Assembly: GCA_903941105.1 (NCBI GenBank)
Contig: CAJANL010000009.1
Location: 1-64,000, forward strand
Length of the DNA: 64,000 nucleotides
Direction of reading: 5' to 3'
Source: an uncultured Rhodospirillaceae bacterium
Lineage (GTDB): Bacteria; Pseudomonadota; Alphaproteobacteria; Rhodospirillales; Magnetospirillaceae
Part shown: piece after piece, positions 19,330-28,975 of the stretch
Layout of the letters: each line of letters starts with the position of its first letter
How positions within the stretch are numbered: the stretch's first letter is position 1
Program-made: the position numbers and the translations under genes
Notes under the pieces: model-generated
The model's input: only the letters and a program-made list of their open reading frames with translations
Told to the model about the DNA's origin: nothing
The model's database searches: none

Positions 19330-20682
19330 ATGGTTTCCGACAAGCTCGCCGTCATCGTGCTCGCTGCCGGGCTGGGGACGCGGATGCGTTCCGCCCTGCC
19401 CAAGGTCATGCATCCCCTGGCCGGCCGGCCCATGATCCGGCACCTGATGGATACCGTCGCCTTGCTCCATCCCGACCGGGTGGTGGCGGTGATCGGCCCC
19501 GGCATGGAGAGCCTCGCCGCAACGGTCGCACCGTGGAAAACGGTGGTGCAGTCCGAGCGCCTCGGCACCGGCCACGCCGTGATGCAGGCCCGTAAGCACC
19601 TTGCCGGCTTCGATGGCGATATCCTGGTCCTCTATGGCGATACCCCGCTGATCGGCGGCGCCACCCTCGAACGCATGCTGGCCGAGCGACGCGGCCCGCG
19701 CGACCCGGCGGTGGTGGTGCTGGGCTTCCGCCCCACCGATGCCGGCGAGTACGGCCGCCTGGTGGTGGGGGCCGAGGGCCTCAAGGCCATCGTCGAGCAT
19801 CGCGACGCCAGCCCGGAACAGCGCCTCATCCCCTTGTGCAATTCCGGCGTACTGGCCATGGACGGCAAGCGCCTGTGGGGCCTGGTCGACCGGCTCGGCA
19901 ACGACAACGCCAAGGGCGAATACTACCTGACCGACCTGGTGGCCCTGGCCCGCGGTGACGGCGCCTGTTGCACCCATGTGGAAGGCGAGCCGCAGGAGCT
20001 GCTGGGCATCAACTCGCGCGCCGAACTGGCGGTGGCCGAGGCGGTGGTGCAGAAGCGCCTGCGCGACGCCGCCCTGGCCGGCGGCGCCACCCTGATCGCG
20101 CCAGAGACGGTGTGGTTCTCGTGGGATACCAGACTGGGCCGCGACGTGGTGGTATGGCCGCAGGTGGTGTTCGGCCCCGGCGTCACGATCGGCGACAACG
20201 TCACCATCAAGGGCTTCTGCCATTTCGAGGGCTGCACCGTCGCCGCCGGCTGCGAGCTGGGCCCCTTCGCCCGCCTGCGCCCCGAGGCCGAGATCGGCGA
20301 GGGCGTCCATATCGGCAATTTCGTCGAGATCAAGAAGTCGACCGTCGAAGCCGGCGCCAAGGTCAACCACCTCTCCTACGTGGGCGATGCCCGGGTGGGG
20401 GCCGGCGCCAATGTGGGGGCGGGAACCATCACCTGCAATTACGACGGCTTCAACAAGTCCATCACCGATATCGGCGAAGGCGCCTTCATCGGCTCGAACA
20501 CCTCGCTGGTGGCGCCGGTCAAGGTGGGCGACGGCGCCATCATCGGTGCCGGCTCGGTGATCACCAAGGACGTCGGCGCCGGCTCGCTGGCGGTGGCTCG
20601 CGGCACCCAGATGGAGCTGCAGGGCTGGGCTGAACGCTTCCGCCGGGGCAAGGCGGCAGAGAAGACCACAGGGGAGGACTGA
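19330..20682 (+). CDS. glmU: Bifunctional UDP-GlcNAc pyrophosphorylase / glucosamine-1-P acetyltransferase
   Basis: 450 residues from ATG 19330. The N-terminal half is the nucleotidyltransferase (VIVLAAGLGTRMRSALPKVMHPL, residues 8-30); the C-terminal half is a left-handed beta-helix of hexapeptide repeats (~250-430, with VGAGANVGAGTITCNYDG) that carries acetyltransferase activity. It makes UDP-GlcNAc for peptidoglycan and lipopolysaccharide. It is followed 6 bp later by glmS, which supplies its glucosamine-6-phosphate pathway; the order glmU-glmS as an operon is common. Confidence 0.97.
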   Translation: MVSDKLAVIVLAAGLGTRMRSALPKVMHPLAGRPMIRHLMDTVALLHPDRVVAVIGPGMESLAATVAPWKTVVQSERLGTGHAVMQARKHLAGFDGDILVLYGDTPLIGGATLERMLAERRGPRDPAVVVLGFRPTDAGEYGRLVVGAEGLKAIVEHRDASPEQRLIPLCNSGVLAMDGKRLWGLVDRLGNDNAKGEYYLTDLVALARGDGACCTHVEGEPQELLGINSRAELAVAEAVVQKRLRDAALAGGATLIAPETVWFSWDTRLGRDVVVWPQVVFGPGVTIGDNVTIKGFCHFEGCTVAAGCELGPFARLRPEAEIGEGVHIGNFVEIKKSTVEAGAKVNHLSYVGDARVGAGANVGAGTITCNYDGFNKSITDIGEGAFIGSNTSLVAPVKVGDGAIIGAGSVITKDVGAGSLAVARGTQMELQGWAERFRRGKAAEKTTGED

Positions 20683-20688
20683 CGCGGA

Positions 20689-22512
<1,824 letters not shown>

Positions 22513-22527
22513 GCCGGAGAGGCTGCC

Positions 22528-23685
22528 CTATTTCGGGCAGCCAACGCCGAAATTCTCGGTCTTTGCTATGCGGGACGCGAGAAAGGGGGCGACAGAAGGC
22601 GCAAACGAACTATCCGTGAGATATTGGATGAGCGCCCAATAGTGCTCTGAACACTGCGCCATCGGCTGTTTGCTTTTCTTCACGAGCGGAACACCTGATG
22701 TCCCATCGACCGTAAGATCCGTAGTCTGGTCAGTGGTGGCGACCAAGAACCAACCTGCTTCCGGTGTACGATAAATTCCCGGGGCCACCGTTTCGCAGGC
22801 CTTTCTGAACGTTATTTCCACTGCCGAAGGACCTTTATAAAAGCGGATACGCTCATACAGGCCGGCCGGGCGGTCGCGCTTGAAATTTTTCTCCCACCCG
22901 CCCTTTGCATTTGCCGACATGGAAAAGGGTAATTTAATAAGACTGCTAATAAAGTCACCGATATTTACACCGACTTGAGCATCAACGGCTGCAGATGAGT
23001 TTTCCTTGATCTCCACGCCACAATTTTTCTCGAATGATAAAGCGTTTTTAGCCTTCGCAGACTGAAACGGCACCAAGTCGATTGGCTGCCCGTAAATGTC
23101 CAATTCAACAATAGGCAATGACACGAACTGGGCCAGTATCACGGATGATCGCGGCATTACGTCCACGATGGTCTTTCCGGCGGAAACGCACTCCTTCTTA
23201 CGGTCCGTCAGGACGATGCTGATTGTTGCGCCATCGAAACCACCGCCGGTGTCCGGATCTCCCTTGGCGGCAAACCATTCGCCCCGGGACAACTTGCAGG
23301 GACGGGTCTTATCGAGTGCCTTCGTAGTCTCCAGGACCACGGGCTGAGTTACAAAGGCTACCGTTCCCAGCCGCTTAAAGGTCTCCAGTTCAGAACCGGA
23401 CCATGTCTGCGCCAACCGAACTCGAACGGTCAGGCCATATCGCGTCGCAACAACGACCTGTTGGCCATCTGCATTGCGTTCGACGATCCGCCCGACACTG
23501 CCCGGCGGCACATAGGCATGTGCGGCGCACTGAGCGTTCGGGGATGTCTCGGAACCGTCAAGGATGCAATGGGCGCCACCTTTGAAGACGACGTCATCCT
23601 GTGTTGCCGCCGGCCTTGCCTCGGCCGCCCCTGGGGCGAGGCACGTCAGAATGCAAAGAGCCATGGCGCAGTGTAATTTTGACAT
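22528..23685 (-). CDS. Uncharacterised secreted protein, AT-rich gene
   Basis: 385 residues. The N-terminus (MSKLHCAMALCILTCLAPGAAEA) is a Sec signal peptide, and the mature protein has about ten cysteines spread along it, suggesting disulfides in the periplasm. I know no family. The gene is clearly richer in A+T than its neighbours (for example 25 G+C of 60 bases at 22981-23040), and its Lys/Asn/Ser content is higher, which points to acquisition by transfer. A good ribosome site (GGAGCGAG) precedes ATG 23685. It converges on glmS with only 15 bp between the stops. Confidence 0.7.
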   Translation of the reverse strand: MSKLHCAMALCILTCLAPGAAEARPAATQDDVVFKGGAHCILDGSETSPNAQCAAHAYVPPGSVGRIVERNADGQQVVVATRYGLTVRVRLAQTWSGSELETFKRLGTVAFVTQPVVLETTKALDKTRPCKLSRGEWFAAKGDPDTGGGFDGATISIVLTDRKKECVSAGKTIVDVMPRSSVILAQFVSLPIVELDIYGQPIDLVPFQSAKAKNALSFEKNCGVEIKENSSAAVDAQVGVNIGDFISSLIKLPFSMSANAKGGWEKNFKRDRPAGLYERIRFYKGPSAVEITFRKACETVAPGIYRTPEAGWFLVATTDQTTDLTVDGTSGVPLVKKSKQPMAQCSEHYWALIQYLTDSSFAPSVAPFLASRIAKTENFGVGCPK

Positions 23686-24196
23686 TGCTCGCTCCGTCGA
23701 CCGGGACCACCGCCGGATCCCAACACAAGACGGGGAAGGTCGGGCGACAACACCCCGAGTTCGATATACTTCAGCCCGCGAACAGTTGCCTTGCTCGGAG
23801 ATGGCGGCACCTCAGGGTGCGCCGCATCCACATCGGCAAGCGTCAAATATGCATATTAGGCTGACATTTGATCTTCCCCCTACGTCACAGCCCTACAATG
23901 CAACATAACGGTTGCAATAACAAGGGGGCGGCCTTTCCGTCCGCTCCGCCACCCGCAGCGGCTTGGTGAAAAAATAGTCGCCACGCCGTTGGTGGGCGAG
24001 CGTATCACCATGCGCATCGCGCCACACCCCAGAGCAGCCGCAGGCACGGCGCGATTCCGTTTGGATGCATTCACAACCTCGCCAGAAGCCGACAGCATTG
24101 AGGCTTGCGCCTCCGCGCGGTCTGTTATATCCCCATTGAAGGGGGGAGAGGGGGCGCGCTCCCTCGGACCGGATGCCAGAAAGGCGCGGGAGCGGG
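23686..24196. other. 511-bp divergent intergenic region
   Basis: No gene of convincing quality is seen here. The region must hold the promoters of the two diverging genes. It contains a palindrome TGCAAC-N6-GTTGCA (23899-23916), a possible operator. The right end (24110-24196) is G-rich and leads to the GGGAGCGGG ribosome site of the next gene. Confidence 0.5.
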
Positions 24197-25510
24197 ATGA
24201 GCGAGACGGGTCCCAGCAAGAATTTCGAGGCCAAGGTGGCGAGCCTGATCGCGGCGACTCGCCACCTCGAACTGCCCCAGATCCTGCTGCTGCGCCGGCT
24301 GACGCTGCGCGACCCCGAAACTCGCAAGTGGGCAACCGACAAGCAGCTTGGCGTCGTCTTCACCGTCATCATGACCAAGGCCGCCGAACGGTTGGGGCTG
24401 GACCAGCTCAAACTGGCCCGCGACAAGAATTTCACCGCGATGCTGCCGAGTGAAGCCGAGGCCCGCCAGGAAGATCTCCGCATCCTCAGTGACCTCGCCA
24501 TGCACATGCTGGGACCACAGCAGCGGTCGGAGGCCGAGAACACCCAAGCCGGCTTCGAGGCCCTGCTGGCCCGTGGCGCCAACACGGTGACGCCACCGCG
24601 CACCAATCGCGGCCGCCCCGGCGGCGCCGGCAAGGAACCGGCGCCGCTGTTCGCCGCCCAGGTCGCCCCCAAGGGGGAAAAGAACATCTCGCCGGCCAAG
24701 GCCATGATGGCGAAACCGGAGGGTGGCGCCGCCGCCGAGAGCGGCAAGCCCATCGATTTCAGCGTCCTGTTCGACGACACCCTTTGCGCCTATTCTCGCA
24801 AGATCATTTCGCTGTTCCGCATCAGCGGCGGGGCCAAGGGCCTGCGGGTGCCGTTCCTGGTGGCTCCGGATTTCGCCGACGTCTACGAGGAGGTCCTGCG
24901 CCGCCACGTCCTGCCGCAGATGCGCAGCACCCGGCACGTCGCCTCACTGTCCATGAGCTACAACTGGGCCGAAGTGGGTGGCGACAAGCTGATCGACATC
25001 ATCCAGGGCAGTGAGGTCAACAACCCTGTCCTGCACAACTGGGATTCTCGCTGGAACGCCTTCCGCACCCCCAAACCGGTCAAGAAGAAGGTGGCGGCCC
25101 TGAAGCCCGAGGACAATCCCTGGTCGCTGTTCCGCGAGGAAGCCACACGCGGCAACTACCAGCCACCCAACGAGGAGCATATCCAGGTGCTCCAGGACAT
25201 CATCCGCCAGGAGGCCGACGTCATCGCCAAGTGCTGGCGCGAGTTGGCCCAACTCTACGAGCAGGAGTTCACCCCCAGCGCCCGCCAGGAACAGGCGCGC
25301 GAGGGAGCCTTCCGCGACGGCATCATGAAATGGTCGCAGAAGCTGCCCGACCACATCGGCGAGCACTTGGCCATCCGCAGCTACTTCGACTTCGAACGCT
25401 GCGACAGTCACTTCATGCGCCGCTTGGTGGGAAACTTCGGCCGCAATGATTCCGAGCGGCGGCGCAATGCACCGTTCCTCAGCGATTTTGTGCTGACCCT
25501 GCCCGGCTGA
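24197..25510 (+). CDS. Uncharacterised 437-aa cytoplasmic protein
   Basis: I do not recognise a family. Start ATG 24197 follows GGGAGCGGG. An N-terminal helical domain (~1-110, NFEAKVASLIAATRHLELPQ) is joined by a Pro/Ala/Gly/Lys-rich linker (~120-180) to a C-terminal domain (~185-437) with many acidic, basic and aromatic residues (WAEVGGDKLIDIIQG, RSYFDFERCDSHFMRRLVG). There is no signal peptide or membrane helix. Codon use is typical of the window. It may share a transcript with the VOC gene 10 bp downstream. Confidence 0.72.
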   Translation: MSETGPSKNFEAKVASLIAATRHLELPQILLLRRLTLRDPETRKWATDKQLGVVFTVIMTKAAERLGLDQLKLARDKNFTAMLPSEAEARQEDLRILSDLAMHMLGPQQRSEAENTQAGFEALLARGANTVTPPRTNRGRPGGAGKEPAPLFAAQVAPKGEKNISPAKAMMAKPEGGAAAESGKPIDFSVLFDDTLCAYSRKIISLFRISGGAKGLRVPFLVAPDFADVYEEVLRRHVLPQMRSTRHVASLSMSYNWAEVGGDKLIDIIQGSEVNNPVLHNWDSRWNAFRTPKPVKKKVAALKPEDNPWSLFREEATRGNYQPPNEEHIQVLQDIIRQEADVIAKCWRELAQLYEQEFTPSARQEQAREGAFRDGIMKWSQKLPDHIGEHLAIRSYFDFERCDSHFMRRLVGNFGRNDSERRRNAPFLSDFVLTLPG

Positions 25511-25520
25511 GAGTGGTGTA

Positions 25521-25973
25521 ATGGCGATCCTCGGCCTCGACCACGTCAACGTCGTGGTCTCCGACATGGAGCGCTCGCTGGCCTTCTACCGCGACCTGCT
25601 GGGACTGGTGGTGGCGATGGATCGCCGCCTCGACGGGCCCTGGTACGAGCGCCTTACCGGCACCGTGGGCGTGCGGGCGCGCTGCGTCATTCTCGACCGA
25701 CGCGACGGCGGCTGCCGCATCGAACTGCTGGCCTTCGAAGACGATGAGGGACGGCCCCTGCCCCTCAATTCCCGCCACACCACCCCCGGCCTGCGTCACC
25801 TGGCGCTGCGGGTGGACACCATCGACGACCTCGCCGCCCGCCTGGGCGTCCAGGTGGTCGAGGTGCCGCACGACATCGTCCGCGGCGGCAAGCGCATGTG
25901 CTACGCCCAGGACCCTGACGGCGCTGTCATCGAGCTGTGCCAGTACGGGAGCGAGCGGCCGGAGTTCTGCTGA
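25521..25973 (+). CDS. VOC (glyoxalase/dioxygenase superfamily) protein
   Basis: 150 residues forming two beta-alpha-beta-beta-beta halves of a vicinal-oxygen-chelate fold. It begins with LDHVNVVVSDMERSLAFYRDLLGL, has RHLALRVDTIDDL in the second half, and ends with AQDPDGAVIELCQYG. The conserved metal positions (His near residue 7, Glu in the first half, His in RHLALRV and Glu in VIELCQ) are present, so it probably binds a metal. The reaction cannot be assigned: glyoxalase I, epimerase and dioxygenase relatives share this pattern. Confidence 0.85.
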   Translation: MAILGLDHVNVVVSDMERSLAFYRDLLGLVVAMDRRLDGPWYERLTGTVGVRARCVILDRRDGGCRIELLAFEDDEGRPLPLNSRHTTPGLRHLALRVDTIDDLAARLGVQVVEVPHDIVRGGKRMCYAQDPDGAVIELCQYGSERPEFC

Positions 25974-26033
25974 GTTGGCCACCGGCCTATATCCGGTCCG
26001 CCCTGGATGGGAAACAGCGGCCATTGAGGCCGC

Positions 26034-26085
26034 GGCCAAGGGCGCGAACGCGCCCGCGCGGCCAAGGGCGCGAACGCGCCCGCCC
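26034..26085. repeat. Twin tandem hairpin repeat (26-bp units)
   Basis: Two 26-bp units, starting at 26034 and 26060 and identical except at their ends, each contain GGGCGCG-AA-CGCGCCC, a 7-bp perfect palindrome with a 2-nt centre. The pair sits between the convergent VOC and DUF4337 genes and could act as a bidirectional terminator. Confidence 0.75.
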
Positions 26086-26109
26086 GGCGAGGGCTATTTC
26101 CTTATTCGA

Positions 26110-26730
26110 CTACAGGTGCACCAGCGTCGGCGCGAACCAGCCCAGCAGGCCGAACGCCAGGCCCACCGCACCCAGGCCGCCGGCCGCCAGCGCCAGCGCC
26201 ACCATGCCGGTGACCACCGCCGCCGAAGCCAGCACGATGCCGATCTGCAAGGCCGCCGCGCCGTATTCGAACATGTGGTAGGCCGCCATGGCGTGGTCGC
26301 GGCGCGCCTCGGCCTGCTTGGCCCGTGCCGCCAGTTCCTTGCGGCCTTCGCCGGTGTCAGGCTCGGTATCGTAACGGGCGGCGGCGCTGCGCCAATCGGT
26401 CATCCGCTTGGCCCAGGCCGCCGCCTTTTCGGGTGGCAGGTCACCCGGCTGCATCGTCTCCAGCGAATCGGCGGCGGTGCGCATGGTGGTCATGCGGATG
26501 GTCTTGGCCTGAAAGAACGACCACAGATTGGCCGCCTCGATATTGGCCGCCAACGACGTATTCTGCGCCCCCTTGCCGCCCATCTCGATGATGGCGAGAA
26601 GGGCGGCCAGCACGCTGATCAGCACGGCTATGCGCCGATTGCGGCTGACCTTCTCGTGGTGGTCGGAACCGTGGTCGCCGTGGCTGTGGGCGGCCTCGTG
26701 GATCTTTTCGTGGGCTTCGTGCGCTTCCAT
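26110..26730 (-). CDS. DUF4337 family membrane protein
   Basis: 206 residues. A His/Glu-rich N-terminus (MEAHEAHEKIHEAAHSHGDHGSDHHEK), which could bind metal, precedes a first membrane helix (~33-52), a helical soluble stretch with NLWSFFQAKTIRMTTMRTAAD, and two C-terminal membrane helices (~158-205). The FQAKTIR region and the 1+2 helix layout fit DUF4337, a family of unknown function. It reads toward the twin hairpin repeat; the fdhD gene lies upstream on the same strand, 31 bp away. Confidence 0.82.
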   Translation of the reverse strand: MEAHEAHEKIHEAAHSHGDHGSDHHEKVSRNRRIAVLISVLAALLAIIEMGGKGAQNTSLAANIEAANLWSFFQAKTIRMTTMRTAADSLETMQPGDLPPEKAAAWAKRMTDWRSAAARYDTEPDTGEGRKELAARAKQAEARRDHAMAAYHMFEYGAAALQIGIVLASAAVVTGMVALALAAGGLGAVGLAFGLLGWFAPTLVHL

Positions 26731-26761
26731 GCCAGGGTTCTACGCGGGCCGCCGTTGCTTT

Positions 26762-27571
26762 TCAATCCCGGACAAGCCGTTCGGCGCCGGACAGCACGAT
26801 GAACCGCTTGCCCTTGGCGCGACCGATCAAGGTCAAGCCGGCCTTGCGCGCCAGTTGCACCCCCCAGGCGGTGAAGCCCGAGCGCGACACCAGGATGGGT
26901 ATGCCCATCTGGACCGTCTTCACCACCATCTCGCTGGTCAGCCGGCCGGTGGTGTAGAACACCGCGTCACCGCCGCCGATGCCGTGCCGGAACATGTAGC
27001 CGGCGATCTTGTCGACGGCATTGTGGCGCCCGACGTCCTCCATGTAGATCAGCGGCTGCGCCCCTTGGGCCAGCACGCAGCCGTGGATGGCTCCCGCTTC
27101 GAGGTAGAGGCTGGGGGTGGTGTTGATGGCCTTCAGCAGGGCGAGCAGCTGAGACACGGTCAGGCGGGCCTCGGCCGGCAGGGTGACCTGATCGAACCGC
27201 TCCATCAGGTCGCCGAACACTGTCCCCTGGGCACAGCCCGAGGTCTGCGTCTTCTTGCGCAGCTTTTCCTCGAAATCGGTGCACCCGGCGGTACGCACCA
27301 CCACCGTCTCGATTTCGGCGTCGTAGTCGACCGCGGTGACCGCGTCGCCCGGCTTCAGCATGTTCTGATTGAGCAGGAACCCCAGTGCCAGATATTCCGG
27401 ATAGTCACCGATGGTCATCATGGTGACCACCTCCTGGCCGTTGAGGTAAAGCGTCAACGGCCGTTCGGTCGGCACCGAAATCTCCACCGCCTCGCCGTTC
27501 TCGTCTTGGCCGGCGACGCGCTCGACAAGACGGGGGTCGCCGGGATCGGGGCCGATCAGCAGGTCAGGCAT
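26762..27571 (-). CDS. fdhD: Formate dehydrogenase accessory sulfurtransferase FdhD
   Basis: 269 residues. FdhD passes sulfur from IscS to the bis-MGD cofactor of formate dehydrogenases, and the family signature YMEDVGRHNAVDKIAGY is exact. In E. coli the sulfur shuttle uses a C-x-x-C loop; here the equivalent loop reads TSGCAQGT, leaving one cysteine (Cys113), with Cys97 as the only other nearby. The gene overlaps mobA upstream by 8 bp, so cofactor guanylation and sulfuration are coupled. No formate dehydrogenase gene is in the window. Confidence 0.93.
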   Translation of the reverse strand: MPDLLIGPDPGDPRLVERVAGQDENGEAVEISVPTERPLTLYLNGQEVVTMMTIGDYPEYLALGFLLNQNMLKPGDAVTAVDYDAEIETVVVRTAGCTDFEEKLRKKTQTSGCAQGTVFGDLMERFDQVTLPAEARLTVSQLLALLKAINTTPSLYLEAGAIHGCVLAQGAQPLIYMEDVGRHNAVDKIAGYMFRHGIGGGDAVFYTTGRLTSEMVVKTVQMGIPILVSRSGFTAWGVQLARKAGLTLIGRAKGKRFIVLSGAERLVRD

Positions 27572-28181
27572 GACGGGTCACCATTCCTTCCAGGCGCGCG
27601 AGATCTTCCGGGGTGTTGACGTTGTAGAAGGGGTCGAGTTCCCCCACCGGCCATTCCACCACCGCCGTCCGGTAGCGGGCGGTCCAGCGGTCGATGCGGC
27701 GAATATCCTCGTCCACCAGGGCATGGCGAAGCTCCCCCGCCAGCCCCACCGGCCACAGTCCGACCACCGGATGGTTTTGTCCGTCCGAGGCGGCACAGGC
27801 CATCTCCGCCCCCTGCTCCACCGCCGCTGCCACCAGTCTGGACACCAGATCGAGGGGCAACAGCGGCGCGTCGCCGGGGACGCTGACGATCCATGGGCAG
27901 GCCGGCGCCGCGGCCACGGCCCATTCCATGCCGGCCAGGATACCGGCCAGCGGTCCGGGGAAACCGGGAACGTCGTCCGGCACCACCGGCACGCCGGCGG
28001 CGGCGAAGCGCCGGGGCTCGCCGTTGGCATTCAGCACCAACCCGACCACCTGGGGGCGAAGACGGGCGACGATGTGTTCGACCAGCGACCGGCCGGCCAG
28101 GGACAACAGGGCCTTGTCGCCACCTCCCATGCGCCGGGCCAACCCACCCGCCAGGATCACACCCGCCACCTGGTCGATCAT
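27564..28181 (-). CDS. mobA: Molybdenum cofactor guanylyltransferase MobA
   Basis: 205 residues from ATG 28181, with GGAG 8 bp upstream. The nucleotidyltransferase start VAGVILAGGLARRMGGGDKALL (~5-26) and the PGDAPLLP segment are typical of MobA, which adds GMP to molybdopterin to make the MGD cofactor. The 8-bp overlap with fdhD indicates a cofactor operon for molybdoenzymes such as formate dehydrogenase or periplasmic nitrate reductase. Confidence 0.93.
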   Translation of the reverse strand: MIDQVAGVILAGGLARRMGGGDKALLSLAGRSLVEHIVARLRPQVVGLVLNANGEPRRFAAAGVPVVPDDVPGFPGPLAGILAGMEWAVAAAPACPWIVSVPGDAPLLPLDLVSRLVAAAVEQGAEMACAASDGQNHPVVGLWPVGLAGELRHALVDEDIRRIDRWTARYRTAVVEWPVGELDPFYNVNTPEDLARLEGMVTRHA

Positions 28182-28338
28182 TGAAAACACTCCATTTATG
28201 GGCAGCCGTTTTCTCACGGAGGCGGCGGCGCCTGCAAGCGGCCCCTGTGACAAGTTGTCCGCCATCTGTGGGGATTAGTTGACTTTCCACCCGTCTCGAA
28301 TGGTAGATAGGGGTAATACCTTAGGGGGGCATGGACCG

Positions 28339-28905
28339 ATGGACGTGGCCGAAGGGGAAATGGGAACCGGCGTCAGCCGGCGCGGTTTCCTGGCAACCGG
28401 CTTGGGGGCGGCGGCGACTCTGCTGCTGGCCAGCCCGCTCGAAGCGGCCGTCCGCCGACTGCCCGAGCGCTCGCTCAACCTCTACAACACCCATACCGGC
28501 GAGTGGTTGAAGACGGTCTATTGGGCCAACGGCCGCTACCAGTCCAAGTCCATCGCCCAGGCCAGCCGCTTCCTGCGCGACCATCGCTCCGGCGCGGTGC
28601 ACGCCATCGACCCCAAACTGCTCGACCTGATGACGGCGGTGCATCGCCGCTTCGGCTCGAAGGGGGCGCTGCATATCATCTCGGGCTATCGCTCGCCGCA
28701 GACCAACGCCATGCTGGCCTCGACCAGCGACGGAGTGGCGCATCAAAGCCTGCACGTACAGGGCCGCGCCGTCGACATCCGCATTCCCGGCTATGGCGTG
28801 CGCACCGTCGGCCGCGCCGCCGCCAGCCTGAAGGCGGGCGGCGTCGGCATGTATCCGGCCTCGGACTTCGTCCACATCGACACCGGGCGGGTGCGCTACT
28901 GGTGA
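28339..28905 (+). CDS. Tat-exported YcbK/DUF882 family peptidase-like protein
   Basis: 188 residues from ATG 28339 (GGGGGG upstream). The N-terminus has a twin-arginine signal, SRRGFLATGLG, followed by a hydrophobic stretch ending LLASPLEA. The mature domain is of the DUF882 / peptidase M15-like family: ISGYRSPQTNAML, then HQSLHVQGRAVDIR and a final DFVHIDTGRVRYW. The His and Asp positions of a zinc DD-peptidase (H in LHVQGRAVD, H in FVHID) are present. It probably cleaves or binds peptidoglycan peptides in the periplasm. Confidence 0.88.
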   Translation: MDVAEGEMGTGVSRRGFLATGLGAAATLLLASPLEAAVRRLPERSLNLYNTHTGEWLKTVYWANGRYQSKSIAQASRFLRDHRSGAVHAIDPKLLDLMTAVHRRFGSKGALHIISGYRSPQTNAMLASTSDGVAHQSLHVQGRAVDIRIPGYGVRTVGRAAASLKAGGVGMYPASDFVHIDTGRVRYW

Positions 28906-28933
28906 CGCCACGAGCCACCTCGGGCAGCGGTCA

Positions 28934-28966
28934 CCCTCCCCCAGCGGTGTTTTGACCGGGGGAGGG
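28934..28966. terminator. Strong hairpin between convergent genes
   Basis: CCCTCCCCC (28934-28942) pairs perfectly with GGGGGAGGG (28958-28966) across a 15-nt loop. It lies between the ends of the YcbK-like and pepF genes and may terminate both. The arms resemble those of the repeats beside the DUF559 gene at 38.9 and 39.25 kb. Confidence 0.6.
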
Positions 28967-28975
28967 TTATGGAAT

